Assembly: GCF_025336485.1 (NCBI RefSeq)
Contig: NZ_JAODAB010000027.1
Location: 17,409-81,408 of the forward strand
Origin: Pseudomonas citri
GTDB lineage: Bacteria > Pseudomonadota > Gammaproteobacteria > Pseudomonadales > Pseudomonadaceae
DNA length: 64,000 nucleotides
Direction of reading: 5' to 3'
Shown here one piece after another: positions 1-8,347 of this stretch. The notes beneath the pieces are model-generated. The model did not search any database, was not told where the DNA came from, and was given only the letters and a program-made list of their open reading frames with translations. Both the position numbers and the translations under genes were made by a program. Within the stretch, counting starts at the first letter, position 1; every line of letters starts with the position of its first letter.

Positions 1-752
1 ATCTCGGCGGCGTTGCCGCACAGTGCGATGGAAATGGCCTTGCCTTCAGCGGTGTATTTCTCGATGCGAGCCAGGGCGTCATCCAGGTCGGTGGCCTGCT
101 CGTCGACGTAGCGGGTCTTGAGGCGGAAATCGATGCTGATCTGCTGGCATTCGATGTTCAGCGAGCAAGCGCCAGCCAGGGTCGCGGCCAATGGTTGCGC
201 ACCGCCCATGCCGCCCAGGCCGGCGGTCAGGACCCAGCGGCCCTTGAGGTTGGAATCGTAGTGCTGGCGACCGGCCTCGACGAAGGTTTCATAAGTGCCT
301 TGCACGATGCCCTGGCTGCCGATGTAGATCCAGCTGCCGGCGGTCATCTGGCCATACATGGCCAGGCCCTTCGCATCGAGTTCGTTGAAGTGTTCCCAAG
401 TGGCCCAGTGCGGCACCAGGTTGGAGTTGGCGATCAGCACGCGCGGGGCGTTGCTGTGGGTCTTGAACACGCCTACTGGTTTGCCGGATTGCACCAGCAA
501 GGTTTCGTCGTCGTTCAGGTTGGTCAGGCTTTCGACGATCTTGTCGTAGCACTCCCAGTTGCGCGCCGCGCGACCGATGCCACCGTAGACCACCAGCTCC
601 TTGGGGTTCTCGGCCACTTGTGGGTCGAGGTTGTTCATCAGCATGCGCAGCGGCGCTTCAGTCAGCCAGCTCTTGGCGGTCAGCGTGTTACCGCGAGGGG
701 CGCGGATTTCAACGTCACGGTATTTTTCAGGTTTGCGGGTAGCGTCGGTCAC
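1..752 (-). CDS. hutU: Urocanate hydratase HutU, N-terminal part (runs off the window)
   Basis: Second step of histidine degradation: converts urocanate to 4-imidazolone-5-propionate, using tightly bound NAD, in the cytoplasm. The minus strand reads about 250 codons from a GTG at 750-752 (VTDATRKPEKYRDVEIRAP, then the typical APLRMLMNNLDP and GGIGRAARNWE segments and a glycine-rich GLGGMGGAQPLA segment). The family is about 555 residues, so the C-terminal half lies outside the window. GTG is chosen because GAGG sits 8-9 bases upstream (760-768 on the plus strand) and the protein N-terminus fits the family. Several ORFs exist on the other strand but none resembles a protein. The sigma-54 promoter and HutC operator upstream indicate control by HutC and probably CbrB. 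Confidence 0.95.
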   Translation of the reverse strand, partial: MTDATRKPEKYRDVEIRAPRGNTLTAKSWLTEAPLRMLMNNLDPQVAENPKELVVYGGIGRAARNWECYDKIVESLTNLNDDETLLVQSGKPVGVFKTHSNAPRVLIANSNLVPHWATWEHFNELDAKGLAMYGQMTAGSWIYIGSQGIVQGTYETFVEAGRQHYDSNLKGRWVLTAGLGGMGGAQPLAATLAGACSLNIECQQISIDFRLKTRYVDEQATDLDDALARIEKYTAEGKAISIALCGNAAE

Positions 753-854
753 AGCAAAAACTCCTCAGCGATCAATCCAGACCAGCCCGGGCAGCGGGCA
801 GTGATTCAGTGAACGTAGCGTTGAGTACAGCCGACTCATACACATACGTCTTTA

Positions 855-868
855 CTTGTATGTACAAG
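855..868. promoter_or_regulatory. HutC operator upstream of hutU
   Basis: Perfect inverted repeat CTTGTA-TG-TACAAG. HutC, a GntR-family repressor relieved by urocanate, is known to bind sites of this type before hut genes. It lies where transcription from the adjacent sigma-54 promoter would start, so bound HutC would block initiation. Confidence 0.8.
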
Positions 869-872
869 CATA

Positions 873-888
873 AGCAATCAAGCGGCCA
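873..888 (-). promoter_or_regulatory. Sigma-54 promoter of hutU
   Basis: On the minus strand the sequence is TGGCCGCTTGATTGCT, with GG and GC separated by exactly 10 bases and a TTGCT -12 element, close to the sigma-54 consensus TGGCACG-N4-TTGCW. Predicted start is about position 862, inside the HutC operator. In P. fluorescens hutU expression is known to depend on RpoN and CbrAB, which agrees. The rest of 753-1144 holds only this control region and the palindrome at 1103-1125. Confidence 0.7.
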
Positions 889-1102
889 ACTTGTTGGAGG
901 TGGTGTTCAGAAACGGCTGAGGAGTTGGCTGAAAGCCTTGTGATTTAAGGGCTGCTGAGCGGCATGAAATTTTTTAAGAGGGTTTTCGAGGGGGAAATCG
1001 GAGGGTCACAGAAGCGTGGTGTTGCGCCACGCTGGGGCATTCGGTAACAAGTTGGTGCGCAGAAGAAACAGCAGGCAGGCACCTTGTGGCGAGGGGATTT
1101 AT

Positions 1103-1125
1103 CTGTGGGCAAGGCTTGCCCACAG
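1103..1125. repeat. REP-type palindrome between hutD and the hutU promoter
   Basis: Arms CTGTGGGCAAG and CTTGCCCACAG with one central base, preceded by the TGTGGCGAGGGGAT phrase common in P. fluorescens REP sequences. It follows the end of hutD by about 20 bases and could also act as its terminator or as an mRNA end stabiliser. Confidence 0.7.
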
Positions 1126-1144
1126 GGTACTCAAGAAGCTGAAA

Positions 1145-1714
1145 TCAGTGGGCCGTCAGCTCAATCACGCAGCATTGACCGTGGGTCGAGACATCCACCA
1201 GCCCAGTGTTACCGCTCAGTTGCAAACAGTCGTAAAGACCCAAACCAACGGTGGATTCACCCACTTTGAGCGTCAGCCCCGGGGCCGCACTGAATACCAG
1301 CAGCGTCTGCGCCTCGCTGAAAAACCGCTGCTGACCGCCCATCCATTGCAACCGTGCGCGGTAACGCTGTGGCGCGTAAATCAGGTTGAAGTCGCGAATC
1401 GGCCCGCCGAGCAAGGTGCAATGCACATGGCTCTCGCCGCTGAACGCAAAGGGATCCAGCGGGTGCAGTGGCCGCGTGGTCTGGCCATCGACGCTCAGCG
1501 TCATGCCGTCACCCTGCAAGACACTGATGATCCGCTCGTAACCGGCGAACGTGGAAAAACCGCCCGACTCGCCAATGTCGGCAATCGACAGGCGCCAGCC
1601 GAAACCTTCCAGGCCGGCGCCGGCATCACGAGTGATTTCCTCGGTGCTGCCGCCGCCGTTCTTCCATGGCATGCGTGGGTAATCTGCTGCGCGTAAAACT
1701 TTCAACTGGCTCAT
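1145..1714 (-). CDS. hutD: HutD family protein
   Basis: A 189-residue cupin-fold protein found in hut clusters, proposed in P. fluorescens to limit hut overexpression; its exact biochemical role is not settled. The start MSQLKVLRAADYPRMPWKNGGGSTEEI is typical, with the conserved W-K-N-G-G-G segment at about residues 17-22 and a C-terminal cupin-like half. Its ATG overlaps the hutC stop by the ATGA arrangement, so hutC and hutD are translationally coupled. Confidence 0.9.
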   Translation of the reverse strand: MSQLKVLRAADYPRMPWKNGGGSTEEITRDAGAGLEGFGWRLSIADIGESGGFSTFAGYERIISVLQGDGMTLSVDGQTTRPLHPLDPFAFSGESHVHCTLLGGPIRDFNLIYAPQRYRARLQWMGGQQRFFSEAQTLLVFSAAPGLTLKVGESTVGLGLYDCLQLSGNTGLVDVSTHGQCCVIELTAH

Positions 1715-2460
1715 TTATGAAAACGCCCTTCCAGGCTGTGACGGGAACCGGGATGGATCAAGCGTGCAGCAGTCACCGGCTGGCGCCCGGACCAGGTACG
1801 GCGGCGAATCAACAGGCACGGCTCGCCTCGCTCGATCTGCAACAACTTGCATTCGCTGGGCTCGGCCAGGATCGCTTCGACCACATGCTCGCCTTCGGTC
1901 AGCGGGGCGACCTGGTTCAGGTAGGCGTAGGGCGTTTGCAGGGTGAAGTCTTGCTTGAGGTACTCGGGCGCCACCAAGGCGTTGACGAAACGGTCCTCGA
2001 TTTGCACGGGAATATCGTTTTCGTAATGCACGATCAACGAGTGGAAGACTTTCTGCCCTTCGCGCATGTCCAGGGCCATGGCCCGCTCGGAACCGGCCGC
2101 TTCTTCCTCGAGGGTGACCACCTTGCAGGTGTGCCGATGGCCGCGGGAGGCGATTTCGTCGGCGATGTTATGCACTTCGAACAACGCCGATTGACTCTTG
2201 GGCTCGGCGACGAACGTACCGACGCCCTGCATGCGCACCAACAGGCCATCGGCGGTCATTTCCCGCAGGGCGCGGTTGATGGTCATGCGACTGAAACCCA
2301 GTTGGTTGACCAGTTCGCTTTCCGACGGCACGCGGTAATGCGGCGGCCAGTTCCCACTGTCGATCTGCTGGGTAATCATTTGTTTGACGCGGGCATACAA
2401 GGGCGCCGGACTGTCACCCAGGTTGGCGGCCAGCGGCGGTTTGGCAGGCGGAGTCGGCAC
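1711..2460 (-). CDS. hutC: Histidine utilization repressor HutC
   Basis: GntR/HutC-subfamily repressor of the hut genes, with urocanate as inducer. It has an N-terminal winged helix (residues about 20-85, ALYARVKQMI-like start, then SELVNQLGFSRMTINRALREM) and a C-terminal UTRA effector domain (VQIEDRFVN and CLLIRRRTW segments). The reading frame stays open up to 2550, but that would put the operator at 2525-2540 inside the gene. A GTG at 2458-2460 with GGGA upstream gives 249 residues, the normal family length, and is preferred. It is divergent from hutF and shares the control region, so it probably autoregulates. Confidence 0.93.
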   Translation of the reverse strand: MPTPPAKPPLAANLGDSPAPLYARVKQMITQQIDSGNWPPHYRVPSESELVNQLGFSRMTINRALREMTADGLLVRMQGVGTFVAEPKSQSALFEVHNIADEIASRGHRHTCKVVTLEEEAAGSERAMALDMREGQKVFHSLIVHYENDIPVQIEDRFVNALVAPEYLKQDFTLQTPYAYLNQVAPLTEGEHVVEAILAEPSECKLLQIERGEPCLLIRRRTWSGRQPVTAARLIHPGSRHSLEGRFHK

Positions 2461-2503
2461 GGCAGTTCCCTGTTCTGCAAATAAGAAGGCTAGCTTGCCG
2501 GAG

Positions 2504-2540
2504 TTTACCGGCCAGGCAAACGTCTGTATATGTATATACA
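2504..2540 (+). promoter_or_regulatory. hutF promoter with HutC operator over the -10
   Basis: A -35-like TTTACC (2504-2509), 17 bases, then TATATG (2527-2532). The -10 lies inside a perfect inverted repeat, TGTATAT-GT-ATATACA (2525-2540), which shares the TGTAT...TACA core with the site before hutU. It sits between the divergent hutC and hutF starts, so it can repress both. Confidence 0.65.
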
Positions 2541-2564
2541 AATTACACAAAACGAGGTTGAACC

Positions 2565-3929
2565 ATGTCCGCCTTCTTTGCCGAACGCGCGCTGCTGCCT
2601 AGTGGATGGGCCAACGATGTACGTCTTGAAGTCGATGCCAATGGCGTGCTGACTCATATCCAGGCCAACGCCCAGGCTGAAGGCGCCGAACGGCTGGGCG
2701 GCCCGCTGTTGCCGGGCATGCCGAACCTGCACTCCCATGCCTTCCAGCGGGCCATGGCCGGGTTGGCGGAAGTGGCGGGCAATCCCAACGACAGCTTCTG
2801 GACCTGGCGTGACCTGATGTACCGGCTCGTCGGAAAAATCCGCCCGGACCAACTCGGCATCATCGCCCGGCAGCTGTACATCGAAATGCTCAAGGCCGGT
2901 TACACCTCGGTCGCCGAATTTCATTATGTCCACCACGACATCGACGGCGCGCCTTATGCCGATCCGGCCGAACTGTCGTTGCGCATCAGCCACGCCGCCA
3001 GCGCCGCAGGCATCGGCCTGACGCTGCTACCGGTGCTTTACAGCCATTCCGGTTTTGGCGGCCAGGCACCCAATGACGGGCAACGCCGATTCATCAACAG
3101 CAGCGAGAACTACTTGAAGCTGCAGTCGCGCTTGCAGCCGATCCTGGCCGGGCAACCCTCCCAGGCGCTGGGTTTGTGTTTCCACTCCCTGCGCGCCGTG
3201 ACGCCCGGACAGATCCAGGAAGTGCTGGCCGCGAGCGACCGTCAATGCCCGGTGCACATCCACATCGCCGAGCAACAGAAGGAAGTCGACGACTGCCTGA
3301 GCTGGAGCGGTGCCCGTCCGCTGCAATGGCTGTATGAAAACGCCGAAGTGGACGAACGCTGGTGCCTGGTCCACGCCACCCACGCCAACGCCCAGGAAGT
3401 CAGCCTGATGGCCAAGAGCCGAGCGATTGCCGGCCTGTGCCTGACCACCGAAGCCAACCTGGGGGACGGGATTTTCCCAGCCGTGGACTTCCTCGCCCAA
3501 GGCGGGCGCCTGGGCATTGGTTCCGACAGCCATGTGTCATTGAGCGTGGTGGAAGAACTGCGTTGGCTGGAATACGGCCAGCGCCTGCGGGATCAACGGC
3601 GCAACCGCGTGTATCGGTCGGATCAGCCGATGGTCGGACGGACCTTGTTCGATGCGGCACTGGAAGGCGGCGCCCAGGCCCTGGGGCAACCGGTCGGCGC
3701 CCTCGAAATCGGCAAGCGCGCCGATTGGCTGGTGCTCGACGGCCACGACCCGTACCTGGCCACGGCCCAGGGCGACGCGATCCTCAATCGCTGGCTGTTT
3801 GCCGGCGGGGACCGCCAGGTACGCGATGTGATGGTCGGTGGACGCTGGGTGGTGCGCGATGGCCGTCATGCCGGCGAAGAGGAAAGCGCCCGGGCATTTA
3901 CCCAGGTGCTACGCGAACTCCTGGGCTGA
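2565..3929 (+). CDS. hutF: Formimidoylglutamate deiminase HutF
   Basis: Hydrolyses N-formimino-L-glutamate to N-formyl-L-glutamate and ammonia, the step that defines the five-step Pseudomonas histidine pathway. It is an amidohydrolase-fold protein of 454 residues. The zinc-site motif HSHAFQRAMAG (His56, His58) is near the N-terminus, HIAEQ lies in the middle and GSDSH near residue 325 supplies the late metal/catalytic Asp. The ATG has GAGG 8 bases upstream. It is divergent from hutC. Confidence 0.95.
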   Translation: MSAFFAERALLPSGWANDVRLEVDANGVLTHIQANAQAEGAERLGGPLLPGMPNLHSHAFQRAMAGLAEVAGNPNDSFWTWRDLMYRLVGKIRPDQLGIIARQLYIEMLKAGYTSVAEFHYVHHDIDGAPYADPAELSLRISHAASAAGIGLTLLPVLYSHSGFGGQAPNDGQRRFINSSENYLKLQSRLQPILAGQPSQALGLCFHSLRAVTPGQIQEVLAASDRQCPVHIHIAEQQKEVDDCLSWSGARPLQWLYENAEVDERWCLVHATHANAQEVSLMAKSRAIAGLCLTTEANLGDGIFPAVDFLAQGGRLGIGSDSHVSLSVVEELRWLEYGQRLRDQRRNRVYRSDQPMVGRTLFDAALEGGAQALGQPVGALEIGKRADWLVLDGHDPYLATAQGDAILNRWLFAGGDRQVRDVMVGGRWVVRDGRHAGEEESARAFTQVLRELLG

Positions 3930-3938
3930 CCCCGATAA

Positions 3939-3973
3939 AAATGGTGGGAGCAAGTTCGCCCCCACCGTTTTTG
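3939..3973. terminator. Bidirectional terminator between hutF and blc
   Basis: GGTGGGAGC and GCCCCCACC pair (3943-3951 with 3958-3966, one mismatch). The stem is followed by GTTTTT on the plus strand and by ATTTTTAT on the minus strand. It lies between the convergent ends of hutF and the lipocalin gene. The GGGAGCAAGTTCGCCCCC core resembles REP elements. Confidence 0.65.
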
Positions 3974-3979
3974 CGCAGG

Positions 3980-4549
3980 TCAGTCCGACGTCTTGGCCAT
4001 CTGCCGGTCCGACGCGCGCCAGATCAGTCGCGAGGTGTCGTAGCCCTGCTGACGCGCCTTGCTCAGCAGCTCTTCGCGCACGATGCTGTTGACCGTGGGA
4101 GTACGGGACAGCAGCCACATATAACGGCGGCTCGGGTCACCCACGATGGCGGTCTTGTAGTCATCGCTGACGTACAACACCCAGTATTGGCCTTTCGACA
4201 CACCCGGCACGATCCGTGAGAACCAGGTATCGAATTCAACCCAGAGCTTGTCGGTCTTGCCCGGCACCTGGGGCGTAGCAGTGCCCTTGGCTTCCTCCCA
4301 CTGCCAGTCCGAGGTCAGGCAGCGATTGAGCACCCCCAGGTTGCCATCAGGCTTGAGGGTGTAGTGGGCTTCGGATTGCGCACAGTTGCGCTGGAAGTAC
4401 ATGGGCAGGCGGGCCAATTCGTACCAGGTCCCTTGGTAACGCTTGAGATTGACGCTGTGGACCGTCTTGGGTGCCAACGGATCTTCGCCGGTGGTGGCAC
4501 AGCCAGCCAAAACCAGGCCAGCCAAAAGCACAAACACTAACCGCATCAT
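3980..4549 (-). CDS. blc: Outer-membrane lipocalin Blc
   Basis: Bacterial lipocalin of 189 residues, anchored in the outer membrane as a lipoprotein and thought to bind fatty acids or lysophospholipids under envelope stress. It has a signal peptide with lipobox LAGC (Cys17), the lipocalin signature GTWYELARLP near residue 41 and a C-terminal YDTSRLIWR segment. It is followed on the same strand by a second small lipoprotein gene upstream (4579-4833), 29 bases away, so the two may be cotranscribed. Confidence 0.9.
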   Translation of the reverse strand: MMRLVFVLLAGLVLAGCATTGEDPLAPKTVHSVNLKRYQGTWYELARLPMYFQRNCAQSEAHYTLKPDGNLGVLNRCLTSDWQWEEAKGTATPQVPGKTDKLWVEFDTWFSRIVPGVSKGQYWVLYVSDDYKTAIVGDPSRRYMWLLSRTPTVNSIVREELLSKARQQGYDTSRLIWRASDRQMAKTSD

Positions 4550-4578
4550 TATTTTTCTCCCGGGCCTGCGGCCCCGGT

Positions 4579-4833
4579 TTACTTCAGGCCTTGGCCGGAA
4601 AACATCAATACTTTGTCACCGGCATACTGCACGCTGATAAAGCTCTTCTGGTCGCCCCAGGTACAACTGGACATGCCAAGCGCGCCCGAACAATCGGCCG
4701 GTTTCCCCAGTAACGTTTCGACTTCGGCCTTGGACATGCCGGCCGACAGCTTCGAATAGTTTTCCTGGTTGATCTTGCTGCATGCCGTCAACACGACGCA
4801 CACAAACAACAAGGCGATAGATCGCAACGACAT
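4579..4833 (-). CDS. Small BamE/SmpA-like lipoprotein
   Basis: An 84-residue lipoprotein with signal peptide and lipobox LTAC (Cys18). The mature part, with the YSKLSAGMSKAEVETLLGKP phrase, matches the start of the BamE/SmpA-like fold, in which G-M-S...V..LLG.P is typical. The fold binds partner proteins in the envelope, but no partner is known for this one. It has a single Cys pair (CSGALGMSSC) that could form a disulphide. It lies just upstream of blc on the same strand. Confidence 0.8.
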   Translation of the reverse strand: MSLRSIALLFVCVVLTACSKINQENYSKLSAGMSKAEVETLLGKPADCSGALGMSSCTWGDQKSFISVQYAGDKVLMFSGQGLK

Positions 4834-5014
4834 GGTGTAACTCCTGGGACGGAAGGGGGATGGCAGGGTGCCAACCAGAAGCTTAGAAGAGAAAACCCCG
4901 GTCTGGTTCCCCGGCAGCTTCGCTATTTATGGGGTGTTTTGTAGGTATTTCGTCGGCAAATCAATCAGTTTGTGACGCTGTCGTGCATTTCGTCGGGTTC
5001 GACTCTTTGACGCC

Positions 5015-5041
5015 TGAACTCTGGCGGCGTGGGGCCGATAA
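5015..5041 (+). promoter_or_regulatory. FliA (sigma-28) type promoter of the chemoreceptor gene
   Basis: GCCGATAA (5034-5041) is an exact sigma-28 -10 element. Eleven bases before it is TGAACTCT (5015-5022), which matches the -35 consensus TAAAGTTT at 5 of 8 positions. Chemoreceptor genes are commonly FliA-controlled. The position, about 77 bases before ATG 5118, also argues against the longer upstream reading-frame start at 4929. Confidence 0.6.
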
Positions 5042-5117
5042 AAAGGACAGCGTGAAACCTCGCCTTATGGCAAATTGGCATCCCTTCCTGACCAGCACCT
5101 GTGCGGTAGCGTTCTTA

Positions 5118-7010
5118 ATGACCAGAAACATGAAATTCAGCCACAAAATCCTGCTGGCCGCCGCCCTCGTGGTCGCCATCGCATTCGCCTGTTTCATCCT
5201 GTTCAACGACTATCGTCAGCGCGAGAGCCTGCACACCAGCACCGAGGCCTCCATGCAGGAACTCGGCAGCCTGACCAGCCGTAACATCCAGACGTGGGTC
5301 GAAGGCCGCATCCAGTTGCTGCAATCGCTGGCCCAACAGATTGCCGTGGACGGCAGCAGCGCCGACAGCCTGAAACGCGCCGTGGGCCTACCGGCCTACA
5401 CGGGCAACTTCCAGCTCAGTTATTTCGGCGGCACCGACGGCGTGATGTTCTCGGTCCCGGCGGGTAATCGCGCCGCCGACTACGACCCGCGCGCCCGTGG
5501 CTGGTACAAGGCCGCCAACAGCGCACAGCAAACCATCGTCACCGAACCCTACATCGCCGCCTCGTCGGGCAAACTGGTGATCACTGTCGCCACCCCCGTG
5601 CAGCACCAGAACCAGATGATTGGCGTGGCAGGCGCGGACATCGACCTGTCGAGTGTCAGCGCCATCATCAACTCGCTGAATTTCAGCGGCCACGGCCATG
5701 CGTTCATCGTCAGCGCCGACGGCAAGATCCTCATTCACCCCGACAGCAAGCGCGTGCTCAAGACCCTGGCCGAGGCCTACCCCAACGGCGCGCTTCAGGT
5801 CAGCCCGGGCATGAAGGAAGTCGAACTCGACGGCAAGGCCCAGTTCATCTCGTTCACCCAGGTCAATGGCGTACCGGGAGCCAACTGGTACGTGGCGCTG
5901 GTGCTCAACAAGGACACCGCACTGGCGATGCTCAGTGAGTTCCGTACGTCGGCGCTGATCGCCATGGTCATCGCCGTGGTGTTCATCATCGCCCTGCTGG
6001 GCATGTTGATCCGCGTGCTGATGCAACCGCTGCTGACCATGGGCCGCGCCATGCATGACATCGCCGAAGGCGAAGGCGACCTGACCCGGCGACTGACCAT
6101 CCACGGCCAGGATGAATTCGGTGCGCTGGGCACTTCGTTCAACCGCTTTGTCGAGCGCATCCATACCTCGATCCGCGAAGTGGCCTCGGCCACCGGCCAG
6201 GTCAACGAAGTCGCCCTGCGGGTGGTCAGTGCGTCCAACTCGTCGATGTTCAACTCCGACCAGCAAGCATCGCGCACCAGCAGCGTGGCCGCGGCCATCA
6301 ATCAGCTCGGTGCCGCCGCCCAGGAAATCGCCCAGAACGCCGCACTCGCCTCGCAACATTCCAGCGATGCCCGCAACCTGGCCGAAGACGGCCAACAAGT
6401 GGTGGATAAAACCATCACCGCCATGCAGCAACTGTCGGCCAAGATCAGCGATTCGTGCGGCAACATCGAAACCCTGAACAGCAATACGGTGAACATCGGC
6501 CAGATCCTCGAGGTGATCACCAGCATTTCCCAACAGACCAACCTGCTGGCCCTGAACGCCGCCATCGAAGCGGCCCGCGCGGGTGAAGCCGGGCGCGGCT
6601 TTGCCGTGGTGGCCGATGAAGTGCGCAACCTGGCCCACCGCACCCAGGATTCGGCGCAGCAAGTGCAAAAGATGATCGAAGAGTTGCAAGTCGGCGCCCG
6701 CGAAGCGGTCCTGACCATGACTGACAGCCAGCGCCAGAGCGAAAGCAGCGTCGGCATCGCCAACCAGGCCGGCGAGCGACTAGGCAGCGTGACCCAGCGC
6801 ATTGGCGAGATCGACGGCATGAACCAGTCCGTGGCCACCGCCACCGAGGAACAGACCGCCGTGGTGGAGTCGATCAACGTCGATATCAACGAGATCAATA
6901 CGCTGAACCAGGAAGGTGTGGAAAACCTGCAAGCGACTTTGCGGGCCTGTTCCGATCTGGAACAACAGGCGGCGCGGTTGAAGCAGTTGGTGGGGAGTTT
7001 CCGGATTTAA
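5118..7010 (+). CDS. Methyl-accepting chemotaxis protein, PctA/PctB/PctC type
   Basis: Inner-membrane amino-acid chemoreceptor of 630 residues, which signals to CheA/CheW. Order: TM1 (about 8-29), periplasmic dCache_1 domain (30-275), TM2 (about 280-300), HAMP, then the methyl-accepting signalling domain with the hairpin tip EAARAGEAGRGFAVVADEVR. The amino-acid binding residues described for PctA are present: Y122, R127, W129, Y130 in YDPRARGWY and the Asp of GADI. The start MTRNMKFSHKILLAAALV resembles PctA (MIKSLKFSHKILLAA) and gives the family length. The frame is open further upstream to 4929, but that would include the sigma-28 promoter. Confidence 0.93.
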   Translation: MTRNMKFSHKILLAAALVVAIAFACFILFNDYRQRESLHTSTEASMQELGSLTSRNIQTWVEGRIQLLQSLAQQIAVDGSSADSLKRAVGLPAYTGNFQLSYFGGTDGVMFSVPAGNRAADYDPRARGWYKAANSAQQTIVTEPYIAASSGKLVITVATPVQHQNQMIGVAGADIDLSSVSAIINSLNFSGHGHAFIVSADGKILIHPDSKRVLKTLAEAYPNGALQVSPGMKEVELDGKAQFISFTQVNGVPGANWYVALVLNKDTALAMLSEFRTSALIAMVIAVVFIIALLGMLIRVLMQPLLTMGRAMHDIAEGEGDLTRRLTIHGQDEFGALGTSFNRFVERIHTSIREVASATGQVNEVALRVVSASNSSMFNSDQQASRTSSVAAAINQLGAAAQEIAQNAALASQHSSDARNLAEDGQQVVDKTITAMQQLSAKISDSCGNIETLNSNTVNIGQILEVITSISQQTNLLALNAAIEAARAGEAGRGFAVVADEVRNLAHRTQDSAQQVQKMIEELQVGAREAVLTMTDSQRQSESSVGIANQAGERLGSVTQRIGEIDGMNQSVATATEEQTAVVESINVDINEINTLNQEGVENLQATLRACSDLEQQAARLKQLVGSFRI

Positions 7011-7020
7011 AGCCTGGGCT

Positions 7021-7052
7021 GACCCTATCGAGAGCCTGCTCGCGATAGGGTC
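7021..7052. terminator. Inverted repeat after the chemoreceptor gene
   Basis: GACCCTATCG and CGATAGGGTC arms (7021-7030, 7043-7052) enclose a REP-like AGAGCCTGCTCG core. It begins 10 bases after the stop codon and has no T-run, so it may be a REP-type mRNA end rather than a classical terminator. Confidence 0.5.
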
Positions 7053-7093
7053 CAATCCCGCTGGGGACCGTTTAGTCAACACGACCTGACGCA

Positions 7094-7120
7094 GGACTGA
7101 ATTAGGACTAAACTCAGTCC
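7094..7120. promoter_or_regulatory. Probable autoregulatory operator of the toxin-antitoxin pair
   Basis: GGACTGA (7094-7100) and TCAGTCC (7114-7120) form a perfect inverted repeat with 13 bases between, which include a TAAACT that could be a -10. It lies 24 bases upstream of the antitoxin start. Phd/YefM antitoxins typically repress their own promoter through such sites. Confidence 0.5.
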
Positions 7121-7144
7121 ACTCAGCGTTGAGAGGTTCCCATC

Positions 7145-7417
7145 ATGAAGCTGTCATCCCAGATCAAACCTATCAGCTATTTGAAAAGCCATACCGCCGA
7201 AGTCGTAAAGAGCATCACAGAGACCAGGGAGCCCTTAGTCATCACTCAAAATGGCGAAGCCAAGCTCGTGGTCATGGATGTGAAAAGCTTCGAAGAGCAA
7301 GAAGAAACCATGGCGCTATTAAAGCTGTTGGCTATGGGTAATAAGGAAATCGAGGAAGGTAAGTACCGGGATGTCGAGGATGTCTTCGCGGAACTGGACG
7401 CGGCCGACGAACGATGA
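7145..7417 (+). CDS. Antitoxin, Phd/YefM family
   Basis: A 90-residue type II antitoxin. Residues 1-55 (MKLSSQIKPISYLKSHTAEVV...EPLVITQNGEAKLVVMD) form the Phd/YefM DNA-binding fold. The acidic C-terminal tail should wrap the toxin. GAGAGG precedes the ATG. It overlaps the downstream toxin start by ATGA, which couples their translation. Confidence 0.9.
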   Translation: MKLSSQIKPISYLKSHTAEVVKSITETREPLVITQNGEAKLVVMDVKSFEEQEETMALLKLLAMGNKEIEEGKYRDVEDVFAELDAADER

Positions 7418-7746
7418 GTTTGAAGATCGTCATCCTCCAATCGGCTGAGACAGATCTCAAAGAACTGCGCGTTTATCTGACCGAACGGTTTTCTGTTCAA
7501 ACATGGCAAAGCACCCATGCCAGTCTGAAGGCTGCGATCCGTCATTTGGCGACACTCCCTTATGCGGGGTCGATCCCGGACGAAATAGAAAAGCTGAATC
7601 TTGGTCAGTATCGGCAGGTCCTGTCAGGAATGAACAGGATCATTTATGAAGTGCGAGGCCAAACGATCTACATCCACATCATTGCCGATAGCCGCAAAAG
7701 CCTCCCCGCGTTGCTCATGAAACGGTTGCTTCGAGGCAATCCATAA
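7414..7746 (+). CDS. Toxin, ParE/RelE superfamily
   Basis: A 110-residue partner of the preceding Phd-type antitoxin. The N-terminus (VILQSAETDLKELRVYLTERFS) and the later RQVLSGMNRIIYEVRGQTIYIHIIADSR strands are typical of ParE-like toxins, which act on gyrase or on mRNA depending on the subgroup. The sequence alone does not decide between these. It ends 8 bases before the convergent DUF924 gene. Confidence 0.88.
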   Translation: MSLKIVILQSAETDLKELRVYLTERFSVQTWQSTHASLKAAIRHLATLPYAGSIPDEIEKLNLGQYRQVLSGMNRIIYEVRGQTIYIHIIADSRKSLPALLMKRLLRGNP

Positions 7747-7753
7747 ACAGCCG

Positions 7754-8344
7754 CTAAAAGCGCGACCCAGGTCCGCTCAAGAACTCCACTTCCTCAACCG
7801 TAGACTCCCGCCCCAACACCCCATTGCGATGGGGAAACCGTCCAAACCGGGCAATGATCTTCTGATGCCGTTCGGCATAATCGAGATTGTCTTCGAACAC
7901 CGCCGCTTCCGGCTGCTCTCGGACCAGGTCGATAAACCGTGACACGGCTTCGTTCTGCACGGCGAGGTTCTCGCAGTGTTCAAGCACCAGGTAGATGAAC
8001 ACGCGCTGGATGGGTTTGAGTTGTCGGTCGAAACCCGTCGCCAGTCCCTGGGCCACCAACGCTTGGGCGCGCAGATCGCCGGAGAAGGCTTTGGGTGTGT
8101 CGCGAAAGATCATTCGCGGCAATTGATCGAGCAACAGCACCAGGGCCAGCCAACCTTCCGGGCGTTGCGCCCAATCGGTCAATCCGCCGGCCAGTGCCTG
8201 CTCGACCCGATCGCCGAAGCGCTCTTGCGCCTGGCGATCATGGCCTTTACCAAACCATAGCTTGTTCTTGTCAGCCGCTGTTTCGTCCGGTGTATCGGCT
8301 GAACCAAACCACCAATCGAGTAACGGCTGCCAAGGCTCGGCCAT
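7754..8344 (-). CDS. DUF924 family protein
   Basis: A 196-residue soluble protein of the DUF924 family, a TPR-like helical fold of unknown function. Typical segments are LDWWFG at the N-terminus, WLALVLLLDQLPRMIFRDTPKAFSGD in the middle and FGRFPHRNGVLGRESTVEEVEFL near the C-terminus. It follows fbp on the same strand with only 3 bases between, so the two probably form an operon. Confidence 0.85.
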   Translation of the reverse strand: MAEPWQPLLDWWFGSADTPDETAADKNKLWFGKGHDRQAQERFGDRVEQALAGGLTDWAQRPEGWLALVLLLDQLPRMIFRDTPKAFSGDLRAQALVAQGLATGFDRQLKPIQRVFIYLVLEHCENLAVQNEAVSRFIDLVREQPEAAVFEDNLDYAERHQKIIARFGRFPHRNGVLGRESTVEEVEFLSGPGSRF

Positions 8345-8347
8345 GGG

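Noticed and set aside
5388..6689. 433-residue minus-strand open frame
   Set aside because: Antisense to the chemoreceptor gene; composition is His/Gln/Asp-rich in a way typical of the reverse frame of GC-rich genes, and no family is recognisable.
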